Source: Thiopontia sp964416755 (GTDB lineage: Bacteria > Pseudomonadota > Gammaproteobacteria > GCF-002020875). Taken from it: a stretch of 11,912 nucleotides of DNA. Within the stretch, counting starts at the first letter, position 1; every line of letters starts with the position of its first letter. The notes below the pieces were generated by a model. It did no database searches. It was not told the origin of the DNA and worked only from the letters and a program-made list of their open reading frames with translations. Shown here piece after piece: positions 6,088 through 11,912 of this stretch. The position numbers were made by a program, and so were the translations under genes. Location: assembly GCA_964416755.1 (NCBI GenBank), contig CAYQFH010000081.1:1-11912 (forward strand), written 5' to 3'.

Positions 6088-8771
6088 GATGGTTGCATTT
6101 CCCTGATTTGCTCTCTGAACTGTTCCAACAGCAGTGGCAGAGTCTCTTCGTTCTGCTGCTCTGCCTCAACCTGCACGGTTGCCATTGCAGCCCCCAGCTG
6201 TTCAAAGCCGAGAATCAGTGCATTCCCTTTGATGGCATGTGCATTCTCGGCCAGCTGAGCCCATGCCTGCTGCTCCAGCTGCAATAGCATCAGTTCCAGT
6301 TTCTGCAGGCTATCGTGCAGAAACATCTGTGTCAATTGGTCTGTGTCCGAAGGTGGTTCAGGTGTGGGTTGTAGTGTTGGTGAGGCTTCCTGGATGATGG
6401 AGAAGAACTGCTCCTTGCTGGCCGGTTTGGGGAGCCAGTGGGTGCAGCCTGCCTCCAGTGCCCGTTCACGAGTCTCATCCAGTACATCGGCGGTCATCGC
6501 AATGATGGGAGTGGGAGGAAGGTCTCGATGCTGCTCATATTGACGAATGTGCTCAGTTGCTTCAATTCCGTTGAGGCGGGGCATGCGGATGTCCATCAGG
6601 ATCAGATCGATCTCTTCGCTCTTGAAGCAGTTGACCGCCTCCACTCCATCTTCCACGCTGAACACCCGATAGGCAGGGTCAGTCAGATAGTTGCTGATTA
6701 CCAGGCGATTGATCTCCGAGTCATCTGCCAGCAGGATGGTGAGCTGCTGTTGCTGTCGGGGTGTGGTGCTGACTGGAGGGAGAATGCTTTCCGGTTCCTC
6801 CTGGGCAATGCGTAGCGGCAGTAGAATGAAAAACTCACTGCCCTCGCTCTCTGCACTCTGGAACCAGATCTCTCCGCCACTCTGTTCGACCAGAGACTGG
6901 GTGATGGAGAGCCCCAGTCCAGTGCCGGTTGGAGCATCCTGATCTCCGTCATGGAGGCGACTGAAGGCGCTGAACAGCTCATCCTGATCATCGGCAGGGA
7001 TACCGCGCCCGGTATCACTGACCCGGACACGAATGGTGATCTCGCTCTCGCCATCGATCTCCAGAGTAATCACCAGTGAGATCTTGCCCTCGTCAGTATA
7101 TTTGATCGCGTTGCTGAGCAAGTTCAGCAGAATCTGGCGGAACACCTTGGGGTCACCGCTCAGTTTGTCTGGAATTGAGGGTTGCACCATGCTGGTGAAC
7201 TGCAGCCCCTTGTTGTCGGCATCAAGCTGCACGATGGCGCTGATCTGATCGATCAATTCCTGAAGTGAGAAGGGGATTTCGTGGAGAGTGAATTTATTGG
7301 CCTCGATCTTGGAGAAGTCGAGGATGTTGTTGAGCAGTTCCGAGAGGTGGTGGCTGGAGGTCTTGAGGTGTTCTGCAAATTGTCTCTGTTCCGGGGTGAG
7401 TTGACTCTCGCAGAGAAGCTCGGAGAGACCGACAATGCCGTTGAGCGGAGTGCGGATCTCATGGCTCATGCGGGCCAGGAACTCACTCTTGCTGCGGTTG
7501 GCCTGCTCCGCATCCTGTTGGCTCTTTTTCAGTGCAGCGGTACGGTAGTAGACATGGTGCTCCAGATTTTCCTGATACTCCTCCAGATCCTGGGTGTGGT
7601 TGTCGATCGTGGTGAGCATTTTGCCGATGGAGTCGGAGAGTTCACGAATTTCGTTGATGCGTACCTTTCTCGGGAGCTGTTTCAGTGCCCCCTGCAGCTC
7701 TGCACCTTGTGAGATGTTTCGGGTGATGTGGGTCAGTTGCAGTAGTGGACGGATCAGTGGCAGAGAGACAAAGAAGGCGAGTAGTAGCGCAAACAGCACG
7801 GCAACGCTGCCGGTCTGGAAGAGAATGTTGCGCAGTTCATCCACGGTTGCGAGTGCTGCATCCTCGGTCTTGAACAGGGTCATACCGAGATTGAGTCCCT
7901 CCAGCGGTTTCCAGGTGGCGAGGATCGGTTCGCAGGCGGTATCGATATTCCAGCCAGAACCCTCTTCACCCTGCAGGGCAAGGATCATCGGCAGGGTGTG
8001 GAGCTGTTCCAGGCGATAGAGTCGGCACCGCTCTGTCGGTTCCGGTACCTCCCAGTCGAGGTGGAGCAGAGAGATGCCACCACTCACGCTGCTGGTTGCC
8101 AGTAGTAGCTCGCTGTTCTGATGGGCCTCATTGCTCCGTTTGCGGGTGGAGAGCAGCAGATTGAGGTGGTTGATATCGATCTCGGCAGCAATAAAGCCGA
8201 TGATCCGATCATGAATCCGGATTGGAGAGGTCATGAAGGTGGAAAAGTGTTCATAGGGTTCATAATAGGCATGGTGAGGCTGAGAGATGGAGCCGGTCGT
8301 TCGCGCCTGCTCAAAGCTCTTCGCCAGGACCGACTCACTGTAGAACTCATCCTGGAGGTCGATGTCATTGATCTCCGGAAGCAGCAGATCACTGATCACC
8401 TTGCCGTCGAGAGAGAGCAGTACCAGATTCTTCATGCCCCATTGCCGGATCAGGATGGGGAGGGAGGGGTTATTGCGAATCAGTGTGTTGCCGGGTGGGG
8501 GACGGTTGGCTTGGTAGCCACGTATCTGACTGATCAGTTGACTCGACTGGGCAATATTGAGCAGATGGCGGCGGCGCTCTTCAAAAAAGTCATGGATCTG
8601 GCGTTCACGAATTTCGCCGACATAGCTGAGATCGCGTAAAATCTCCTGTGTGATTGCCTCTTTTGCCAGGTAGAGGGCAACCCCCCCCATGATCAGCAGC
8701 GGCACCAGAGCAACAATCAGGAACCAACCGATCTGTTGTGTGGTGAGGTTATGTAAGCGACTCCCCTTCAT
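6084..8771 (-). CDS. hybrid sensor histidine kinase with extracytoplasmic sensor, receiver and HPt domains
   Basis: 895-residue tripartite membrane kinase. Order: TM1 (about 15-36); periplasmic sensor of about 280 residues, with a Cache-like strand LVLLSLDGKVI (116-126); TM2 (about 320-338); HAMP (about 338-392); coiled coil; HisKA with SHEIRTP, phospho-His437; HATPase with N-box around N554 and G-boxes DTGRGI (586-591) and GTGLGL (616-621); receiver (677-795) with D683-D684, D727 and K782; and HPt (about 810-895) with HAIKG, His845. All phosphorelay residues are present. The open frame runs up to an ATG at 8969, but that lies inside rplU and beyond its promoter; the ATG at 8771 directly before TM1 (MKGSRLHNLTTQQIGW) is preferred, with GGGG 5 bases upstream. 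It is the first gene of a two-gene unit with the response regulator. An eight-G tract lies at codons 28-31. The signal is unknown. Confidence 0.94.
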   Translation of the reverse strand: MKGSRLHNLTTQQIGWFLIVALVPLLIMGGVALYLAKEAITQEILRDLSYVGEIRERQIHDFFEERRRHLLNIAQSSQLISQIRGYQANRPPPGNTLIRNNPSLPILIRQWGMKNLVLLSLDGKVISDLLLPEINDIDLQDEFYSESVLAKSFEQARTTGSISQPHHAYYEPYEHFSTFMTSPIRIHDRIIGFIAAEIDINHLNLLLSTRKRSNEAHQNSELLLATSSVSGGISLLHLDWEVPEPTERCRLYRLEQLHTLPMILALQGEEGSGWNIDTACEPILATWKPLEGLNLGMTLFKTEDAALATVDELRNILFQTGSVAVLFALLLAFFVSLPLIRPLLQLTHITRNISQGAELQGALKQLPRKVRINEIRELSDSIGKMLTTIDNHTQDLEEYQENLEHHVYYRTAALKKSQQDAEQANRSKSEFLARMSHEIRTPLNGIVGLSELLCESQLTPEQRQFAEHLKTSSHHLSELLNNILDFSKIEANKFTLHEIPFSLQELIDQISAIVQLDADNKGLQFTSMVQPSIPDKLSGDPKVFRQILLNLLSNAIKYTDEGKISLVITLEIDGESEITIRVRVSDTGRGIPADDQDELFSAFSRLHDGDQDAPTGTGLGLSITQSLVEQSGGEIWFQSAESEGSEFFILLPLRIAQEEPESILPPVSTTPRQQQQLTILLADDSEINRLVISNYLTDPAYRVFSVEDGVEAVNCFKSEEIDLILMDIRMPRLNGIEATEHIRQYEQHRDLPPTPIIAMTADVLDETRERALEAGCTHWLPKPASKEQFFSIIQEASPTLQPTPEPPSDTDQLTQMFLHDSLQKLELMLLQLEQQAWAQLAENAHAIKGNALILGFEQLGAAMATVQVEAEQQNEETLPLLLEQFREQIREMQPS

Positions 8772-8839
8772 GGAGCCCCATTTTTGCACACTGCAGAGTG
8801 AATGACGATAAGGGTTGTAATAAAAGGGGATATTGATGT

Positions 8840-8868
8840 TTGACCCACCGCTTTCATCCGTGTAAAAT
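8840..8868 (+). promoter_or_regulatory. sigma70-type promoter for rplU-rpmA
   Basis: TTGACC (8840-8845) and TAAAAT (8863-8868) are separated by exactly 17 bases, close to the TTGACA/TATAAT consensus. The predicted start is near 8875, giving a leader of about 65 bases before rplU. It lies on the plus strand in the divergent region, pointing away from the kinase gene. I saw no comparably good promoter for the kinase. Confidence 0.85.
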
Positions 8869-8869
8869 C

Positions 8870-8906
8870 GCGCCTCTTTTATGGATGGGTGCCCATCTAG
8901 GGGCGT
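8870..8906 (+). promoter_or_regulatory. possible stem-loop in the rplU leader
   Basis: GATGG (8884-8888) and CCATC (8893-8897) form a 5-pair stem over a GTGC loop. GCGCCTC (8870-8876) can pair outside it with GGGGCGT (8900-8906), two of seven pairs being wobble. The 5' outer arm straddles the predicted start site, so only the inner stem is sure to be in the RNA. Ribosomal-protein leaders are often structured, but I do not recognise this as a known family. Confidence 0.3.
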
Positions 8907-8940
8907 CTGTCGGCAAGTTTTAGTGAATGGAGTTTTCAGG

Positions 8941-9252
8941 ATGTACGCAGTAATCAAAACTGGTGGCAAGCAGTACCGCGTTGCAGAGGGTCAGACCCTG
9001 CGTGTAGAGAAGCTGGGCGTTGAAGAGGGCGGTGATGTGGAGTTCGATCAGGTCTTGATGGTTGCCGATGGCGATGACATCAAGGTGGGCGCGCCTCTGG
9101 TAGATGGTGGCAAGGTCACTGCTACAGTCGTAAGCAATGGTCGTGGCGACAAGGTCAAGATCATCAAATTCCGTCGCCGTAAGCATCACCGCAAGCAGAT
9201 GGGACATCGTCAGTCCTATACTGAGGTGAAGATCACTGGCATTAGCGCGTAA
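8941..9252 (+). CDS. rplU: 50S ribosomal protein L21
   Basis: 103-residue ribosomal protein of the large subunit, which binds 23S rRNA. It begins MYAVIKTGGKQYRVAEGQ, the family's typical N-terminus. The C-terminal part holds the basic RNA-binding stretch IIKFRRRKHHRKQMGHRQ and ends TEVKITGISA. The length equals that of E. coli L21. The in-frame ATG at 8881 would add 20 residues unlike any L21 and lies in the leader; 8941 has GGAG 8 bases upstream and is chosen. It is first in the rplU-rpmA unit behind a strong promoter, with rpmA 37 bases downstream. Confidence 0.98.
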   Translation: MYAVIKTGGKQYRVAEGQTLRVEKLGVEEGGDVEFDQVLMVADGDDIKVGAPLVDGGKVTATVVSNGRGDKVKIIKFRRRKHHRKQMGHRQSYTEVKITGISA

Positions 9253-9289
9253 TTCAGCGTTCAGATAACAGAGTTAAGGAAGTAATAAG

Positions 9290-9547
9290 ATGGCACATAA
9301 AAAGGCAGGTGGTAGTACCAGAAACGGTCGCGATTCCGAATCGAAACGGTTGGGTGTAAAGCGCTTTGGTGGCGAGAACGTCATTGCAGGTAACATTCTG
9401 GTACGTCAGCGTGGTACCCACTTCCACCCAGGAGTGAACGTAGGCCGTGGCAAGGACGACACACTGTTCACCAAGGTTGATGGCGTAGTCACTTTCGAGG
9501 TGAAAGGGCCGAAGAATCGCAAGTTCGTGAGCGTATACCCTGCGTAA
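9290..9547 (+). CDS. rpmA: 50S ribosomal protein L27
   Basis: 85-residue large-subunit protein whose flexible N-terminus reaches the peptidyl-transferase centre. It begins MAHKKAGGSTRNGRDSESKR, the typical gammaproteobacterial form without the cleaved N-terminal extension seen in Firmicutes. It ends PKNRKFVSVYPA. The length equals that of the E. coli protein. AAGGA lies 9 bases before the ATG. It is cotranscribed with rplU, and an intrinsic terminator begins 23 bases after its stop. Confidence 0.98.
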   Translation: MAHKKAGGSTRNGRDSESKRLGVKRFGGENVIAGNILVRQRGTHFHPGVNVGRGKDDTLFTKVDGVVTFEVKGPKNRKFVSVYPA

Positions 9548-9570
9548 TTGCGAAGCAGCCTGAAGATTTG

Positions 9571-9600
9571 AAAAGGCTCCGTATTACGGGGCCTTTTTTT
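9571..9600 (+). terminator. intrinsic terminator after rpmA
   Basis: AAGGCTCCGT (9573-9582) pairs with ACGGGGCCTT (9586-9595) over an ATT loop. This gives ten pairs with one G-T wobble; flanking AA/TT can extend it to twelve. A run of T to 9600 follows. It separates the ribosomal genes from obg. Confidence 0.92.
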
Positions 9601-9621
9601 GTTATGAGAAGAGAAAAGTAC

Positions 9622-9779
9622 CGTAACTGCTTAGATCGTACTTGCCTGGTTTCAGGGCAAGGCGGAAAATGTGAGTTTATCCTTAGATGACCGCGAGCGC
9701 AGCTCGTAGTGTTACAGGTGTAAATGACCATTTTTGAACGCAGCCATGGGGCCAGGCAAGTGGGAGCTGAGTAGTTACG
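9622..9779. repeat. 158-bp imperfect palindromic element (MITE/REP-like) upstream of obg
   Basis: The left end (9622-9649, CGTAACTGCTTAGATCGTAC...) and the reverse complement of the right end (9752-9779, CGTAACTACTCAGCTCCCAC...) match at 23 of 28 positions; both run into CTTGCCTGG. Inside, AAAATG (9666-9671) mirrors CATTTT (9729-9734), TTTA (9676-9679) mirrors TAAA (9721-9724), and CGAGC-GCA-GCTCG (9694-9706) sits at the exact centre. The whole unit could therefore fold as one long imperfect hairpin. It has no plausible gene. I see no clear target-site duplication. Its right end is the base before the obg ATG. It resembles a non-autonomous miniature element or intergenic palindromic repeat; that class is inference, since only one copy is visible here. 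Confidence 0.75.
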
Positions 9780-10808
9780 ATGAAATTTGTAGATGAAGCG
9801 ACAATTCGAGTAGAAGCTGGTGATGGTGGCAACGGCTGTGTCAGCTTTCGTCGCGAGAAATATATCCCCAAGGGCGGTCCCGATGGGGGGGACGGCGGTG
9901 ATGGCGGCAGCGTCTACCTGATCGGTGACGAGGGGCTCAACACTCTTGCAGATTTTCGCTTCAACCGCATGCACCGTGCCGAGCGCGGACAGAATGGGAT
10001 GGGGCGTGAAAAGACCGGCTACAAGGGGAGCAACAAAGTGGTGCCCGTCCCTATTGGTACCATCGTCTACGACGATGAGACCGATGAGTGCATCGGTGAG
10101 GTGCTGAAAGAGGGCGAGGAGCTACTGGTGGCACAGGGGGGCTATCACGGCCTCGGCAATACCCGCTTCAAGAGCAGCACCAACCGTGCGCCACGCCGCT
10201 CTACCGATGGTACCCCCGGTGAGAAGCGTTTCCTGCGTCTGGAACTCAAGGTGCTGGCCGATGTGGGTCTGCTGGGAATGCCCAATGCCGGCAAGTCCTC
10301 ACTGATTCGCGCCATCTCCGCAGCCCGTCCACGGGTGGCAGACTACCCCTTTACCACGCTCTACCCCAATCTCGGTGTAGTGCGAGTTGATGCCTCGCGC
10401 AGCTTTGTGGTGGCTGACATCCCCGGTGTGATCGAAGGGGCCGCAGAAGGGGCAGGGCTCGGTATCCAGTTTCTCAAGCACCTCTCGCGCAACCGCGTAC
10501 TGCTCCACCTGTTGGATGTGGCTCCGTTTGATGAGGCGGTTGATCCGGTGGATGAATTCAACAAAGTGGCAGATGAGCTGGGCAAGTTCAGCGATGAGCT
10601 GGCACAGCTGCCGCGTTGGTTGGTGCTCAACAAACTCGACCTGTTGTCCGAAGAGGAGCAGGAGTCGCGTTGTGAAGAGATCCTGCAGCGACTGCAGTGG
10701 GACGGGCCGGTCTTCAAAATCTCTGCACTGCAGAAGCAGGGGACCGATCCGCTGGTCTATGCACTGATGGATGCATTGGAGCAGGCCGAGGCAGAGCGTG
10801 ATGAGTAG
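9780..10808 (+). CDS. obgE: Obg/CgtA GTPase
   Basis: 342-residue essential GTPase that binds the 50S subunit and acts in ribosome assembly and stress/cell-cycle control; also called cgtA or obg. The Obg glycine-rich fold covers about residues 1-158 (GGPDGGDGGDGGSVYLIGDE). The G domain has G1 GMPNAGKSS (166-174), switch T193 in FTTLYPNLG, G3 DIPG (213-216), G4 NKLD (284-287) and G5 SAL (315-317). It lacks the extended C-terminal tail, ending AEAERDE, shorter than E. coli's 390. The start matches the family N-terminus MKFVDEA and is certain. The Shine-Dalgarno is poor: GAG at 8 bases and GGGAG at 13 bases, both inside the palindromic element. proB overlaps its 3' end by 8 bases. No good promoter is seen after the rpmA terminator, so its transcription source is unclear. 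Confidence 0.97.
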   Translation: MKFVDEATIRVEAGDGGNGCVSFRREKYIPKGGPDGGDGGDGGSVYLIGDEGLNTLADFRFNRMHRAERGQNGMGREKTGYKGSNKVVPVPIGTIVYDDETDECIGEVLKEGEELLVAQGGYHGLGNTRFKSSTNRAPRRSTDGTPGEKRFLRLELKVLADVGLLGMPNAGKSSLIRAISAARPRVADYPFTTLYPNLGVVRVDASRSFVVADIPGVIEGAAEGAGLGIQFLKHLSRNRVLLHLLDVAPFDEAVDPVDEFNKVADELGKFSDELAQLPRWLVLNKLDLLSEEEQESRCEEILQRLQWDGPVFKISALQKQGTDPLVYALMDALEQAEAERDE

Positions 10809-11912
10809 AGTACGCATCGCTTCAGCAAAAACCTGTGTAATCAAATTTGGCAGTGCCATCCTCACCAACGATGGCGAAGGGTTGGCTACGGAGTCGATTC
10901 GCGAGTGGGTGGAGCAGATTGCAACACTGCGCAAATCCGGCATCGATGTGGTGCTGGTCTCCTCCGGTGCAGTGGCCGAAGGGATGAAGCGGCTCAATAT
11001 GCAGGAGCGCCCCCATGCAATTCATGAGCTGCAGGCCGCCGCAGCAGTTGGACAGACCGGCCTGGTGCAGGCGTATGAGACCTGCTTTTCACGCCATGAT
11101 GTCCACACTGCACAGATTCTGCTGACCCATGATGACCTCTCCAACCGCAAGCGCTACCTCAATGCGCGCAGCTCCATCCGCACACTGCTGCAGATGGGGG
11201 TGGTGCCGATCGTCAATGAGAATGACACCGTTGCCATCGATGAGATTCGACTGGGAGACAATGACACCCTGGCGGCACTGGTCGCCAACCTGATCGAGGC
11301 CAATCTGCTGGTGATCTTGACTGATCAGCAGGGGATGTATGATGCAGATCCACGCGCAAACCCGGATGCACAGCTGCTCGATACCGTGGATGCCAATGAT
11401 CCTGCGCTGGACCAGATGGCCAGCGATACCAAAGGGCGACTGGGACGTGGCGGAATGGCCACCAAAGTGACGGCGGCACGCACTGCGGCTCGCTCCGGCA
11501 CAGCCACCATCGTTGCACCAGGTCGTGAACCGCAGGTGTTGCAGCGCCTGTTTCAGCAGGACCAGCTCGGCACCCTGTTTGAACCGGGTAGACAGCGTCG
11601 TGATGCGCGCAAGCGCTGGATGCTCAGCCACCTGCAGATGCGGGGTACCTTGACGGTCGATGCCGGGGCAGAGCGGGTATTGCGCGAGTCGGGACGCAGT
11701 CTGCTGGCAGTCGGCATTCGAACCGTAGAGGGGCGTTTCCAGCGCGGTGATCTGGTCTCACTCCAGAGCGAATCGGGTGAAGAGATTGCTCGTGGGCTGG
11801 TCAACTACTCCACTGAAGATATGCAGAAGATCATCGGCAAGCCCAGTGAACAGATCGAGTCATTGCTAGGCTATATCGACGAAGAGGAGATGGTGCACCG
11901 GGATAATCTGGT
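10801..11912 (+). CDS. proB: glutamate 5-kinase ProB (partial, last few codons outside window)
   Basis: Catalyses ATP-dependent phosphorylation of glutamate to glutamyl 5-phosphate, the first and feedback-regulated step of proline synthesis. 370 codons are visible, ending HRDNL where E. coli ProB (367 residues) ends HRDDMITR, so only a few residues are missing. The amino-acid-kinase domain covers about 10-255: VIKFGSAIL (13-21), SSGAVAEG (54-61), NENDTVAIDEIRLGDNDTLA (139-158), TDQQGMYDADPRAN (174-187) and GRGGMATK (215-222). A C-terminal PUA domain follows at about 280-360. The ATG at 10801 lies inside the obg end; GAGG is 9 bases upstream. The overlap (ATGAGTAG) means cotranscription and probably translational coupling with obg. 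The gene order rplU-rpmA-obg-proB is common in gammaproteobacteria. No upstream proline-linked regulation is visible. Confidence 0.97.
   Translation, partial: MSRVRIASAKTCVIKFGSAILTNDGEGLATESIREWVEQIATLRKSGIDVVLVSSGAVAEGMKRLNMQERPHAIHELQAAAAVGQTGLVQAYETCFSRHDVHTAQILLTHDDLSNRKRYLNARSSIRTLLQMGVVPIVNENDTVAIDEIRLGDNDTLAALVANLIEANLLVILTDQQGMYDADPRANPDAQLLDTVDANDPALDQMASDTKGRLGRGGMATKVTAARTAARSGTATIVAPGREPQVLQRLFQQDQLGTLFEPGRQRRDARKRWMLSHLQMRGTLTVDAGAERVLRESGRSLLAVGIRTVEGRFQRGDLVSLQSESGEEIARGLVNYSTEDMQKIIGKPSEQIESLLGYIDEEEMVHRDNL

Noticed and set aside
8881..8940. 20-codon N-terminal extension of L21
   Set aside because: It is leader sequence close to the predicted transcription start; standard L21 length and N-terminus begin at 8941 with a good ribosome-binding site.
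8772..8969. 66-codon N-terminal extension of the hybrid kinase in the open frame
   Set aside because: It runs through the rplU promoter and into the rplU coding region, has no TM or domain, and the ATG at 8771 directly precedes TM1.
9885..9891. Seven-G tract in obg
   Set aside because: It encodes the conserved Obg glycine-rich segment; slippage in an essential gene is not a plausible phase switch.
9489..9974. 161-codon minus-strand open frame across the palindromic element
   Set aside because: It overlaps the ends of rpmA and obg antisense, crosses terminator and palindrome, and has no recognisable domain.

Overview
The window looks like chromosomal DNA from a gammaproteobacterium. UvrA, SSB, L21, L27, Obg and ProB all resemble the E. 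coli proteins closely, down to residue positions such as the UvrA zinc cysteines and the SSB tryptophans. Two gene orders seen in this class, uvrA / MFS gene / ssb and rplU-rpmA-obg-proB, are both present. The two-component pair, the AsmA-like gene and the YajR-like transporter fit a free-living or symbiotic environmental gammaproteobacterium. Genus or species cannot be fixed from this sequence alone.

Layout. 1-1849 (minus): N-terminal two thirds of uvrA, cut by the window edge. 1850-2065: divergent intergenic region with a short direct repeat and a leader hairpin. 2066-3448 (plus): 12-TM MFS transporter of YajR type with a C-terminal ferredoxin-like domain. 3494-3964 (plus): ssb, ending in a strong intrinsic terminator at 3993-4017. 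4045-5433 (plus): AsmA-like envelope protein, convergent with the next gene across a 3-base gap. 5437-6087 and 6084-8771 (both minus): a LuxR/NarL-type response regulator and, transcribed just before it, a hybrid sensor kinase with receiver and HPt domains; the two overlap by ATGA. 8840-8868: near-consensus sigma70-type promoter. 8941-9547 (plus): rplU and rpmA, closed by an intrinsic terminator at 9571-9600. 9622-9779: a 158-bp imperfect palindrome with 28-base terminal inverted repeats that ends on the base before the obg start codon. 9780-10808: obg. 10801-11912: proB, overlapping obg by 8 bases and lacking only its last few codons.

How the genes work together. Most of the window is housekeeping: DNA repair and replication (uvrA, ssb), ribosome parts and ribosome-assembly GTPase (rplU, rpmA, obg) and proline synthesis (proB). 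The regulatory unit is the phosphorelay pair, predicted to pass phosphate from kinase His437 to receiver Asp727 to HPt His845 to Asp56 of the response regulator; its signal and targets are unknown. I see no phage, CRISPR, toxin-antitoxin, transposase or defence genes. The most unusual structure is the palindromic element between the rpmA terminator and obg, which looks like a MITE- or REP-like non-coding repeat and now forms the whole obg leader and ribosome-binding region.
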